This document shows, one piece after another, positions 17,607 to 27,213 of a stretch of 64,000 nucleotides of DNA. The notes beneath the pieces were generated by a model. That model was not told the DNA's origin. It was given only the letters and a program-made list of their open reading frames with translations, and searched no databases. Both the position numbers and the translations under genes were made by a program. The stretch lies in assembly GCF_002237655.1 (NCBI RefSeq), contig NZ_NOKT01000012.1:62001-126000 (forward strand). The letters are read 5' to 3'. The stretch's first letter is position 1, and each line of letters opens with the position of its first letter. The stretch is from Streptomyces sp. XY006 (GTDB lineage Bacteria; Actinomycetota; Actinomycetes; Streptomycetales; Streptomycetaceae).

Positions 17607-18512
17607 GTGACCACGCTGCACACCGTGCTCCCCGTGCTGTTCGCGGTCTGCGCGGCCCTCAGCAACGCCGTCGCGACGGTGTTGCAGCGCAAGGCGGCGC
17701 TGTCCGTGCCGCGCTCCGAGGGCCTGCGCGCCGGACTGATGCTGGATCTGCTGCGCCGGCCCGTGTGGCTGGCCGGCATCCTCGCGGTGATCGGCGCCGC
17801 GGTCTGCCAGGCACTGGCTCTGGCGACCGGACCGCTGACGATCGTGCAGCCGCTGTTCGTTCTGGAGCTTCCCCTCACTCTGGTCGTCGCCTCTCTGCTG
17901 ATGCACCGGCGGCTGCCGGGCTCGGGCTGGCTGGCCGTGACGGTGGTGGTGGCGGGGCTGGCCGTCGCCCTCGCCGCCGCCGCACCCTCCGGCAACCGCA
18001 CCCACGTGGAGCTGGACCGCTGGATTCCCGCGCTCGCCGTCTGTGCGGGCGCCGTGGTAGGTCTCGCCCTCGCGGCCCTCAAGCGCCCGGAGGGTCGTGC
18101 CCGGGCGGCCTGCCTGGGCGCCGCGACGGCGATCAGCTACGCGGTGACCGCGGCCCTGATGAAGGCGGCCACCCACATCCTGGACGACCAGGGGCTCGTG
18201 GCCTTCCTCACCACCTGGCAGACGTACGCCTTCGCCGCGACCGGCGTGTGCGCCCTGTTCCTGCTGGAGAACGCCATGCAGGCCGGTCCCCTGGTCGCCT
18301 CGCAGCCCGCGCTCACCCTCGGCGACGCCCTGGTGAGCCTCGCCCTCGGCATCCTGCTCTACGAGGAGACGGTCCGCTCCGGGTGGTGGCTGCTGCCCCA
18401 GCTGTTCGGTGTCGCACTGATCGCCGCGGGGGTGCTCGCCCTGGCCCGGATTCCACTCACCCAGTCGCTGGTGGCGCCGGACGAGGAACGCCGGACGGTG
18501 GACGCGCCCTGA
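17607..18512 (+). CDS. DMT/EamA-type multi-pass transporter
   Basis: About 301 residues with nine or ten hydrophobic helices in two EamA-like halves and a short charged tail. The first half begins LHTVLPVLFAVCAALSNAVATVLQRKAA; the second ends with SQPALTLGDALVSLALGILLYEE, a DMT-like signature. The start is uncertain. The GTG at 17607 is given, but it lies inside a perfect GGAGGTGA (17603-17610) that would serve better as the ribosome site for a CTG at 17616; an ATG at 17559 has no ribosome site. The transported compound is unknown. It lies 107 bases after tesB and converges with the glycosylase gene. Confidence 0.8.
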   Translation: MTTLHTVLPVLFAVCAALSNAVATVLQRKAALSVPRSEGLRAGLMLDLLRRPVWLAGILAVIGAAVCQALALATGPLTIVQPLFVLELPLTLVVASLLMHRRLPGSGWLAVTVVVAGLAVALAAAAPSGNRTHVELDRWIPALAVCAGAVVGLALAALKRPEGRARAACLGAATAISYAVTAALMKAATHILDDQGLVAFLTTWQTYAFAATGVCALFLLENAMQAGPLVASQPALTLGDALVSLALGILLYEETVRSGWWLLPQLFGVALIAAGVLALARIPLTQSLVAPDEERRTVDAP

Positions 18513-18628
18513 GCAGCCGATGGTGAGGGCGGGCGCTCTGGTGGACCGTGGAGACGCCCTGGCCGGTGGGCGGGGAGGCGCCTGGGTGGGCGGGCTGTTG
18601 GCCGGTGCCCGGCTGGTGTCCGCTGGGG

Positions 18629-19414
18629 TCAGGCGGTCGGCTGGCAGTGCGGGCACCAGACCGTGCCGCGGCCCGCCATCCGGGTGCGGCGCAGAGCGGT
18701 ACCGCAGCGCGGGCACCTCGGGTCGCGGTCGTCGCGCCGTCCGGTCAGCCAGGAGTCGCGCGGCGGAACCCGGCCGGCCGCGACGGAGGCACGCAGGGTG
18801 TGCCGCATCTCCCGGTACAGGCGCCGGCGGTCGGCCTCGGCGAGGTCGCGCGCCGGGCGGTCGGGACGCAGCCGGGCACGCCACAGGATCTCGTCGGCGA
18901 GCAGGTTGCCGAGGCCGGCGAGGACGGACTGGTCGGTGAGTGCCGTCTTGAGGTGCCCGCGCCGGGCCGCGAGCACGGTCTCGAACTCCGTCCGGTCCAC
19001 CGCCAGCGCGTCGGGACCCTGCCGCCCGAGCAGCCGGTCGACGTCGGACTCGTCGTGGGCGAGCCAGAGGCCCTGGAGCTTGCGCTGGTCACGGAAGCGG
19101 AGCTGGCGGCCACCGCCCAGCGTGAACAGCACACGGTCATGAGCCTCGACCGGGTCGTCGGCGCGAGCACAGACCAGGCTGCCGGTCATACCGAAGTGCA
19201 GGGCGAGGGTGGGACCGCCGGTGCGGGCGAGCAGCCACTTGCCGTGCCTCCGGGGTGTGCCGAACCGCCGCCCCTGAAGCGCGTCGCGCAGTCCCCGGGC
19301 GTCGATCCCGTGCAGGACGCCCGGGTCCCGTACGTCCACCTGCCGGATCACCCGGCCGCTCGCGCAGGATTCGAGCACCAGCCGGAAGCCCTCGACGTCG
19401 GGCAGTTCGGGCAT
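18629..19414 (-). CDS. Fpg/Nei-family DNA glycosylase/AP lyase
   Basis: 261 residues from the ATG at 19414 (an upstream open extension is not coding-like). The N-terminus MPELPDVEGFR supplies the catalytic Pro2 and Glu3; most Fpg proteins read PELPEVE, so the Asp is a small variation. Further marks are the GKWLLA lysine, LHFGMTG, the helix-two-turn-helix region LADEILWRARLRPDRPARDL, and a C-terminal four-cysteine zinc finger (CPRC...CPHC). It removes oxidised purines or pyrimidines from DNA; sequence alone does not separate MutM-like from Nei-like specificity. The upstream acetyltransferase is on the same strand, 165 bases away. Confidence 0.88.
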   Translation of the reverse strand: MPELPDVEGFRLVLESCASGRVIRQVDVRDPGVLHGIDARGLRDALQGRRFGTPRRHGKWLLARTGGPTLALHFGMTGSLVCARADDPVEAHDRVLFTLGGGRQLRFRDQRKLQGLWLAHDESDVDRLLGRQGPDALAVDRTEFETVLAARRGHLKTALTDQSVLAGLGNLLADEILWRARLRPDRPARDLAEADRRRLYREMRHTLRASVAAGRVPPRDSWLTGRRDDRDPRCPRCGTALRRTRMAGRGTVWCPHCQPTA

Positions 19415-19476
19415 GGTCTGCGCCCTTCCTCCGGCCCATGGCGGGCGGCGGCAGGCCGGTGATCTCCGCCGACGGC

Positions 19477-19548
19477 GGGCCGTGCGTCCGTCGCAGGCCA
19501 TTCGTCCGTCTCGGGCCGTGCGTCCATCGCGGGCCGTGCCGCCCTGTT
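19477..19548. repeat. Tandem 18-bp repeat between pat and the Fpg/Nei gene
   Basis: Four consecutive 18-base units at 19477-19494, 19495-19512, 19513-19530 and 19531-19548. Units 1 and 3 (GGGCCGTGCGTCCRTCGC) differ at one base; units 2 and 4 are more diverged. The array fills about half of the 165-base gap. Confidence 0.7.
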
Positions 19549-19579
19549 CCCTCCAACCGGGTACCGCGTTCTCGGCACA

Positions 19580-21276
<1,697 letters not shown>

Positions 21277-21434
21277 GGTCGTCTCCCCCGTGGAGTCAGT
21301 GGCTCGACGCCGACGCCTACCGTGGTCACATCTACGGTCAGGGCTACCGTCGCCGCGCGTGGTCACCGTGTGCGGTCGGCGTGTGCGTCGTCGTGAAAAA
21401 ACCGTAGCCGGTTCCGCGCACCTCGGGGCGAGCC

Positions 21435-21443
21435 TGTGGATAA
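21435..21443 (-). other. Isolated consensus DnaA box
   Basis: TTATCCACA on the minus strand, the classical DnaA box, lies in the 193-base gap between the roadblock gene and the DUF6397 gene. It is a single copy and not part of an origin cluster. Confidence 0.4.
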
Positions 21444-21469
21444 CTCCGCGAAGGGGGCGAACGCGCAGG

Positions 21470-21883
21470 TCAGGCCTCCGTGGAGGGCTTTCGTTCGGGC
21501 TGGCGGGCGTCCACGTCGAGGTGCTCGCCGACCCGGTTGACCAGCAGTGTCATCTCGTACGCGATCTGGCCGATGTCGGCCTCCGCGCCGCTGAGGACGC
21601 ACAGGCAGCTGCCCGTGCCGGCCGCCGTGACGAAGAGCACCGCGTCGTCGAACTCGATCATCGTCTGGCGGACGCTGCCCGCGCCGAAGTGCCGTCCCGA
21701 GCCCTTGGCCAGACTGTGCAGGCCGGACGACACGGCCGCGAGGTGCTCGGCGTCCTCGCGACGCAATCCGGTGCTCGCGCCCGTCACCAGGCCGTCGTTG
21801 GACAGGACCAGTGCGTGCCGGACCTCGTGGACGCGCTCGGTCAGGTCGTCCAGCAGCCAGTCGAGTCCCTGGTTCTGCGCCAT
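21470..21883 (-). CDS. Roadblock/LC7 domain protein (extra CvnB paralogue)
   Basis: 137 residues from the ATG at 21883. A single roadblock/LC7 fold: LDWLLDDLTERVHEVRHALVLSNDGL, LRREDAEHLAAVSSGLHSLAKG, then GSVRQTMIEFDDAVLFVTAAGTGSCL. It is closely similar to the CvnB protein encoded at 23706-24143, so it is a local duplicate. Roadblock proteins in conservons associate with the Ras-like GTPase CvnD and the sensor CvnA at the membrane. This copy is separated from the complete conservon by an oppositely oriented oxidoreductase gene and may provide an alternative partner for the same GTPase (inference). Confidence 0.88.
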   Translation of the reverse strand: MAQNQGLDWLLDDLTERVHEVRHALVLSNDGLVTGASTGLRREDAEHLAAVSSGLHSLAKGSGRHFGAGSVRQTMIEFDDAVLFVTAAGTGSCLCVLSGAEADIGQIAYEMTLLVNRVGEHLDVDARQPERKPSTEA

Positions 21884-21987
21884 GTCCCGATCTCCCCGTT
21901 TTCTCCCCGTGCGATTCTCCTCCTGGCCGGAGGATCTCCATGCCAGCCTTCCCCAGGACCGCGGCAGGGGCAAGGAGGATGGGAGCC

Positions 21988-22416
21988 ATGGCAGAGAAGA
22001 TGACCGACGCGCAATGGCGGGAGTTCGTCTCCCAGGGCACCCGCACCGCGAAACTCTCGACGGTCCGGGCCGACGGCAGCCCGCATGTGGCCCCGATCTG
22101 GTTCGTGCTGGACGGGGAGGAGTTGGTGTTCAACACCGGCAAGAGCACTGTGAAGGGGCGCAACATCGCCCGCGACGGCCGCGTCGCCCTGTGCGTGGAC
22201 GACGACCGGCCGCCGTACTCGTTCGTCGTGCTGACGGGCCGTGCCCGAATCTCGGAGGACCTCGACGACGTCAGGCACTGGGCCACCCGGATCGGCGCCC
22301 GGTACATGAGCGAGGAGCGCGCCGAGGAGTTCGGCGCCCGCAACGGCGTGCCGGGGGAACTCCTCGTCCGCGTCACGATCGACCGGGTCCTGGCGGAGCG
22401 GAACGTCGCGGACTGA
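21988..22416 (+). CDS. PPOX-class F420-dependent oxidoreductase
   Basis: 142 residues from the ATG at 21988, with AAGGAGG 9 bases upstream. It is a split-barrel flavin/F420-binding protein of the Rv1155 type: FVSQGTRTAKLSTVRADGSPHVAPIWFVLDG, then STVKGRNIARDGRVALCVDDDRPPYSFVVLTGRA. It most likely binds F420, but FMN cannot be excluded from sequence. It is divergent from the extra roadblock gene (104 bases between starts) and converges on cvnD. Its placement inside a conservon region may be chance. Confidence 0.82.
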   Translation: MAEKMTDAQWREFVSQGTRTAKLSTVRADGSPHVAPIWFVLDGEELVFNTGKSTVKGRNIARDGRVALCVDDDRPPYSFVVLTGRARISEDLDDVRHWATRIGARYMSEERAEEFGARNGVPGELLVRVTIDRVLAERNVAD

Positions 22417-22456
22417 CCAGGCGGCCAATCGGTCACAAGGTCACGCAGTGACGGGG

Positions 22457-22501
22457 CCACGGGGTCGCGAGGCCACGGAGCCACGGGGTCACGGGGTCAC
22501 A
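22457..22501. repeat. Short degenerate GGGGTCAC/GCCACGG repeats
   Basis: The 89-base gap between two convergent genes carries several imperfect copies of GCCACGGRG and GGGGTCAC. It has low complexity and no clear period. Confidence 0.4.
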
Positions 22502-22505
22502 GGGC

Positions 22506-23111
22506 TCAGCCGACCGAGTCGAGAAGTCGGGCGGTGTGCATCCGCCCGGCGTACTCGACCAGCCGGATCAGCACCTCCTTTCCGGAGTCGCGGTCCCGCG
22601 CGTCGCACAGCACCACGGGCGTACCCCCATCGAGGTCGAGGGCACGCGAGACGTCCGGTGCGCCGTGCTGCCGGGCGCCGGCGAAGCAGTTCACGGCGAC
22701 GACGAACGGGATGCGCCGGTGCTCGAAGTAGTCGACCGCCGGGAAGCAGTCCTCCAGGCGCCGGGTGTCCGCCAGGACCACCGCACCGAGGGCCCCCTGG
22801 GCCAACTCGTCCCACAGGAACCAGAACCTGTCCTGGCCTGGCGTGCCGAACAGGTACAGGGACAGGCCGGAGCGGATGGTGATGCGTCCGAAGTCCATGG
22901 CGACGGTCGTGGTGGTCTTGTGGTCGACGCCGTCGGTGTCGTCCACCGACTGGCCGGCCTCGCTGAGGAGTTCCTCGGTGCGCAGCGGCCGGATCTCGCT
23001 GACGGCGCCGACCAGGGTGGTCTTGCCCACCCCGAACCCACCGGCGACCAGAATCTTCAACGCCAGCGCGGCGCTCTCGCCGTCCGCGGCGTCGGAGTGT
23101 TCGGAGACCAT
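22506..23111 (-). CDS. cvnD: Conservon Ras-like GTPase CvnD
   Basis: 201 residues. Walker A GGFGVGKT (24-31), the switch region DHKTTTTVAMDFGRI, and G3 GTPGQDRF are clear. The usual NKxD is replaced by VNCF, as is common for MglA-like CvnD proteins. These small GTPases, with CvnA, CvnB and CvnC, form a membrane-associated signalling complex likened to eukaryotic G-protein systems. It is the last gene of the cvnABCD order on this strand but is separated from cvnC by 161 bases that carry four 25-bp tandem repeats. A weak AGAAGTGA lies before the ATG. Confidence 0.92.
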   Translation of the reverse strand: MVSEHSDAADGESAALALKILVAGGFGVGKTTLVGAVSEIRPLRTEELLSEAGQSVDDTDGVDHKTTTTVAMDFGRITIRSGLSLYLFGTPGQDRFWFLWDELAQGALGAVVLADTRRLEDCFPAVDYFEHRRIPFVVAVNCFAGARQHGAPDVSRALDLDGGTPVVLCDARDRDSGKEVLIRLVEYAGRMHTARLLDSVG

Positions 23112-23171
23112 TGATCACTTCTCTCGGGAGTGTGGGACGCGGGTTGGTTCGTGCATGTCGGACACGGGTCG

Positions 23172-23271
23172 CCCTTGTGCTTGGACAGCGGATGCGCCCT
23201 CGTGTTTGGGTGGCGGATTCGTCCTCGTGCTTGGGCAGCGGGTTCGTCCTCGTGTTTGGGTGGCGGGTTCG
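23172..23271. repeat. Four 25-bp tandem repeats between cvnC and cvnD
   Basis: Units at 23172-23196, 23197-23221, 23222-23246 and 23247-23271 have an exact period of 25. Units 2 and 4 and units 3 and 4 differ at only a few positions, and alternate units look most alike. The core is CTCGTGYTTGGGYRGCGG. The array ends one base before the end of cvnC. The period is not a multiple of three, and I see no ORF or ribosome site in it. Confidence 0.9.
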
Positions 23272-23272
23272 G

Positions 23273-23683
23273 CTACAGCGCCCTCAGTCCTTCGATGACC
23301 TCGCGCAGGATGCGTTCGTCGGGCAGTTGGGCCGGTGGCACGGGGCGGCTGACGGTGACGCAGCCGAGCTCCAGGAGGTCGCCGAGGAGTACCCTGACCA
23401 CGCCCACGGGCAGGTCCGCTCCGGCGGCGAGTTCGGCGACCGACTGGGTCTCCTCACGGCACAGGTCGATCAGGGTGCGGTGTTCCGGGCCGAGCGGGGC
23501 GTCGTCCACGCCGGGCGCGCCCGGGTCCAGGGTGACCAGGGCGATCAGGTCGAACCGGACGCCCGTGGGACCGGGCCGGGTACGTCCCCCCGTCATGGCG
23601 TAGGGGCGGACGAGCGGGCCCGCCTCGTTGTCGTACCACTGGCTGCCCTGCTCGCGCGGGGTCTTCGTCATGTCCTCGGTCAT
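23273..23683 (-). CDS. cvnC: Conservon DUF742 protein CvnC
   Basis: 136 residues. It has the DUF742 pattern: an N-terminal VRPYAMTGGRTRP motif, a middle ALVTLD segment, then EHRTLIDLCREETQSVAELAAGADLPVGVVRVLLGDLLELGCVTV, which reads as a winged helix, and the end PDERILREVIEGLRAL. CvnC proteins are accessory parts of the CvnA-D complex. An ATG four codons later (23671) is also possible; neither start has a strong ribosome site. It follows cvnB by 22 bases, and a repeat array separates it from cvnD. Confidence 0.9.
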   Translation of the reverse strand: MTEDMTKTPREQGSQWYDNEAGPLVRPYAMTGGRTRPGPTGVRFDLIALVTLDPGAPGVDDAPLGPEHRTLIDLCREETQSVAELAAGADLPVGVVRVLLGDLLELGCVTVSRPVPPAQLPDERILREVIEGLRAL

Positions 23684-23705
23684 CTGCGCGGACCGCCCTC
23701 CCGTC

Positions 23706-24143
23706 TCATCCGGCGGCGGGTGGCCGCGCGCCGACGCGGGGTGCCGTGCCGAGGTGCTCGCCGACGCGCTTGACCATGCGGGCCATCTCGTAGGCCACGA
23801 GGCCGATGTCGGCGGTCACGGCGATGAGGAGTGCGAGGCAGGAGCCGTCGCCCGCGGCGGCCACGAAGAGGAAGCCCTCGTCCATCTCCACCATCGTCTG
23901 ACGGACCCCGCCGACGCCGAAGTGCCGTCCCGTTCCTTTGGCGAGGCTGTGGAACCCGGAGGCGACGGCGGCGAGATGCTCGGCGTCCTCACGGCGCAGG
24001 TCGCTCGATGCGCCCACCGCGAGGCCGTCGTTGGACAGCACCACGGCGTGCCGGATCTCGCTCACGCGGAGCACCAGATCGTCGAGCAGCCAGTCGAGTT
24101 CGCCGGAGTGCCGGGCGGAGTGCGTGCTCGGGTCCTGGATCAT
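23706..24143 (-). CDS. cvnB: Conservon roadblock/LC7 protein CvnB
   Basis: 145 residues with a roadblock/LC7 fold (LDWLLDDLVLRVSEIRHAVVLSNDGLAVGASSDLRREDAEHLAAVASGFHSLAKGTGRHFGVGGVRQTMVEMDEGFLFVAAAGDGS). Its ATG overlaps the TGA of cvnA by four bases, so the two are translationally coupled. CvnB-type proteins act as GTPase partners or activators in MglA/MglB-like pairs. A close paralogue is encoded 1.8 kb away at 21470-21883. Confidence 0.92.
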   Translation of the reverse strand: MIQDPSTHSARHSGELDWLLDDLVLRVSEIRHAVVLSNDGLAVGASSDLRREDAEHLAAVASGFHSLAKGTGRHFGVGGVRQTMVEMDEGFLFVAAAGDGSCLALLIAVTADIGLVAYEMARMVKRVGEHLGTAPRVGARPPAAG

Positions 24144-26869
24144 GCGCGGTCTCCTTCACTGCTGTCGCCGCCCATGTCGGGGCGGTAGGTGGTTCCGCGG
24201 CCGGGTCGCCTGCCGCCGCCGCGCGCCCAGCCGTCGCGGTAGGCGGCCATGCGGTCCCGTACGAGTTCGGGGGTGCGTTCGTCGTCCCGGGGTGCGGAGG
24301 CCTGGGGTGACTCCTCGGGGCGGCCGTCGCGCAGTTGCGGGGCGAGGCTGGCCTGGCGCACGCGACGCGGCAGTTCGTCGGATCCGTCGGGCTGCTCCTG
24401 GGCGCGGTGCAGTCGCAAGGTGGCGACTCCTGGAGGTGGGGTGGGGCTCATGGTCTCGGCGTGACTCGCGGTCTGCCCGGCCCGCCCGGTCTGCGCGGGG
24501 TGGGTGGTGTCTGCGGTGCCGGTGATTTCCACAGGGCCGGTGGCCGTACCGGGGCCGGTGGTGGTCCCGGCGGGGCCGGTGGCGGTCCCCGCCGGCCCGG
24601 TGGCGGTCCCCGCCGGCCCGGTGGCGTTCCTCGCCGGCCCGGTGGTGGCGGCGGGGCCGGCCGCGTCCGCTGACGCCACCGGCACGGGGGCCACCAGGGC
24701 CCGTCGGTCGGCCGGGGCGGGGACGGCCTCGTGCGGTGGGTCGGCGTCGGGCACGCGCGCGGAGGCCCGTTCCTCGTGCTGCCGCGCGTGGGCCGCAGCT
24801 GTGGAGGGACGTTCCGCCGCCGCGGAGTGCAGCAGTGCTGTGGGCAGCAGCACGACCGCTGTTGTCCCGCCGTACGGCGAGGTCCTCAGATGCACTTTGA
24901 TGCTGTGCCGGGCGGCGAGCCTGCTGACGACGAACAGGCCCAGCCGGTCGCTGTCGAACAGATCGAGCGCCTCGGACTGGGCGATGCGGCGGTTGGCCTC
25001 GGCGAGGGTCTCCTGGCCCATGCCGAGTCCGCGGTCCTCGACCTCCACGGCGTAGCCGTTGCCGACGGGTTCCCCGGTGACCCGCACGCGCGTGTGCGGC
25101 GGCGAGAACTGGGCGGCGTTCTCGATGATCTCGGCCAGCAGGTGCGTGAGGTCGGCGACGGCGGCGCCGACGACGGCTGCCTCGGGGAGTTGCCGTACCT
25201 CCACGCGCGCGTAGTCCTCCACTTCGGAGACGGCGGCACGGACCACGTTGGTCAGCGGAACCGGCATGCGCCAGGCCCGGCCGGGGGCGGCTCCGGAGAG
25301 GATGATCAGGCTCTCGGCGTGGCGCCGCATGCGGGTGGTGAGGTGGTCGAGGCGGAAGAGGTCGCTCAGTTCGTTCGGGTCGTCGGAGCGGCGTTCCATG
25401 CTGTCGAGGAGGCTGAGCTGCCGGTGGACAAGGATCTGGCTGCGGCGGGCGAGGTTGACGAAGACGCCGGAGATGCCGCTGGCGAGTTCGGCGCGTTCCA
25501 CGGCGGCCCGCAGCGCGGCCCGGTGGACGGTGCCGAGGGCCTCGGCGACCTGGCCGGTCTCGTCCTCAGCGGGTGGTCCCGGCGGGGCTTCGGCGTGGAC
25601 GTCGATCTCCTCCCCCGCGCGCAGTCTCCGCATGGCCTCGGGGAGTTTGCGCCGGGCGATCTCCAGGGCGGTGTTGCGCAGGCTGACGAGTTCCACGACG
25701 AGACCGCGTCCGATGCGCACGGAGATGACGAGCGAGGCGGCGACGGCGGCGAGTCCGAGCAGCACGGCGGCTCCGGCCGGGGTGAGCAGGCCTCGGGTGA
25801 ACGGGTCCGCTCGTCGGGCGACGCCGCGCGCCGCCTCGTCCTCGATCGTGCGCATGCCGTGCTGCACGCGCGCGTGCGCCGTGTTCCAGGTGGCTTCGGA
25901 GGCCTTCTCGACCGCCCGGGCCCCCGGCCCGTCGGCGAGGACCCTGTCCTCTACGGCGCCCAGCCCGGCATAGGCGCCGCTGTCGGCGAGGGCGTCCCAG
26001 GCGGAGCGCTCGGTGCCGCGCAGGTCGGCGACGGCGGATCCGGTGAGCGTGCGGCGCAGTTCGACGGCGCCGGTGAAGAGCCGCAGCCGCTCTCCGTGGA
26101 ATGTGCCGTCCAGGCGGGCACTCGCCAGGACCGCGTCCTCCTGCGCCAGGGCCTCGCCCGCGCGGGCGAATTCGAGCAGCACGCGCGCGTCAGAGCCGAG
26201 GTCGGCATCCTGGATGCTGGTGAGGGCGCCGCCGACGCCGAACGCCGCCGCGATGGTCCGGGTGTAGCGGCCGTACGTCTCCGCCCAGCCGGCGCTGCCG
26301 TCCCGTACCGCGGTTCGCAGTGGGCGCAGTTCCTCTGCGGCGGTGACGAACTCCTCCAGCCTGCCGGCCACTCCGGCGGGCAGTTCCTCGCCGTCGGCGA
26401 CGGTGCTGTCCTTGCCGAGCCGCAGCTTCGCGACGGCCCGGTCGGTGCGCCGGGCGAGCTCTCCCAGTTCGCCGGTGGGTACGGCGGAGGGGTCGGTGGC
26501 GTGGCGTACGGCGGCCGCGCGTTCCGCCTGGAGAGCGGCGATAGTGCCGGAGACGGGGGCGCGGACGGCGGCGTCCACGCGCTGCACCTGCCGGAGCCGG
26601 GCGACGTCCTGGGCGGTGGTGACGGTGGCGTAGGCCCACAGGGCCAGCAGGGAGACGACCGGCACCATCAGCAGGCAGACGATCTTGGCGCGCACGGTGC
26701 GCGGGCGTATGTGCCAGCGCTCCGCACGCGTGGACGCCCCGTCGGGTGCGCTGCCCGAGGGCTCTTCGGGGCCCTCGTCGGCGGGTGGTCCGGCGTGCGC
26801 ACGACGACCGCGCACGGGCGGGGGCGGCGCCTCTGCGCCGGTGGTCGGTGGCCTACGGGGTGTACGCAT
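24140..26869 (-). CDS. cvnA: Conservon sensor histidine-kinase-like protein CvnA
   Basis: 909 residues with GAGGAG 5 bases before the ATG. Order: a basic cytoplasmic N-terminus, TM1 (about 61-83), an extracellular nitrate/nitrite-sensing-like helical domain (about 90-355), TM2 (361-385), a HAMP-like linker, a helical segment with RLDHLTTRMRRHAE (H509 at the usual phospho-acceptor place), an HATPase domain with N-box EIIENAAQFSP (N584) and G1 DRGLGMG (612-618), and a 230-residue disordered tail with ATGPAGT repeats. Conservon CvnA proteins act with CvnB-D. It is not paired with a response regulator here. It overlaps cvnB by four bases. Confidence 0.92.
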   Translation of the reverse strand: MRTPRRPPTTGAEAPPPPVRGRRAHAGPPADEGPEEPSGSAPDGASTRAERWHIRPRTVRAKIVCLLMVPVVSLLALWAYATVTTAQDVARLRQVQRVDAAVRAPVSGTIAALQAERAAAVRHATDPSAVPTGELGELARRTDRAVAKLRLGKDSTVADGEELPAGVAGRLEEFVTAAEELRPLRTAVRDGSAGWAETYGRYTRTIAAAFGVGGALTSIQDADLGSDARVLLEFARAGEALAQEDAVLASARLDGTFHGERLRLFTGAVELRRTLTGSAVADLRGTERSAWDALADSGAYAGLGAVEDRVLADGPGARAVEKASEATWNTAHARVQHGMRTIEDEAARGVARRADPFTRGLLTPAGAAVLLGLAAVAASLVISVRIGRGLVVELVSLRNTALEIARRKLPEAMRRLRAGEEIDVHAEAPPGPPAEDETGQVAEALGTVHRAALRAAVERAELASGISGVFVNLARRSQILVHRQLSLLDSMERRSDDPNELSDLFRLDHLTTRMRRHAESLIILSGAAPGRAWRMPVPLTNVVRAAVSEVEDYARVEVRQLPEAAVVGAAVADLTHLLAEIIENAAQFSPPHTRVRVTGEPVGNGYAVEVEDRGLGMGQETLAEANRRIAQSEALDLFDSDRLGLFVVSRLAARHSIKVHLRTSPYGGTTAVVLLPTALLHSAAAERPSTAAAHARQHEERASARVPDADPPHEAVPAPADRRALVAPVPVASADAAGPAATTGPARNATGPAGTATGPAGTATGPAGTTTGPGTATGPVEITGTADTTHPAQTGRAGQTASHAETMSPTPPPGVATLRLHRAQEQPDGSDELPRRVRQASLAPQLRDGRPEESPQASAPRDDERTPELVRDRMAAYRDGWARGGGRRPGRGTTYRPDMGGDSSEGDRA
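24551..24655. repeat. In-frame 21-bp tandem repeat in the cvnA tail
   Basis: Five consecutive 21-base units (24551-24571, 24572-24592, 24593-24613, 24614-24634, 24635-24655) encode ATGPAGT-like heptads in the disordered C-terminal region of CvnA. Neighbouring units differ at few positions, which suggests recent slippage. Confidence 0.85.
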
Positions 26870-27213
26870 GGACTCCTCGCTGGGGAGTGGGTCGGAGAGC
26901 GGGCCGCCCGCGACGGCGTGAGCGACAGGGGACTCGCAGGGACAGGGCGGGGACGCGGCGGACGGTCGGCGCGGGGATCACCGAAGACGCCCCCGGGGCC
27001 GAGGCGGGCCTGCGCGCGGCGCGCGGCGGGCCGGGGTCTGGGCCGGGACGAGCAACCGCCCCGCAGTGAGTCGTCCTCCGCCGGGGCCAGGTGCACGGGC
27101 TCGGAGCGAGCCGCCCGGAACGGCCCCGCACCGGTTGCGTGACCCCGTCCTCACGCCGGCTGCGCACGGCGCGGCGCTCCAGGGCAGGACGCCCCGGGGG
27201 CTCGACGTACGCC
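26870..27213. other. 344-base gap upstream of cvnA
   Basis: No convincing gene. It should hold the promoter of the cvnABCD operon (minus strand) and the end of the MHYT transcript. CGCCCTAGGGCG (27210-27221) is a perfect 12-base palindrome across the MHYT stop codon. I could not pick a -35/-10 pair with confidence. The open frames here are G/C-bias artefacts. Confidence 0.5.

Noticed and set aside
23172..23271. 25-bp repeats as a CRISPR array
   Set aside because: The units are directly contiguous with no spacers, and no cas gene is in the window.
26870..27213. Coding gene in the cvnA upstream gap
   Set aside because: Several open frames cross it, but none has a ribosome site, codon pattern or recognisable motif.
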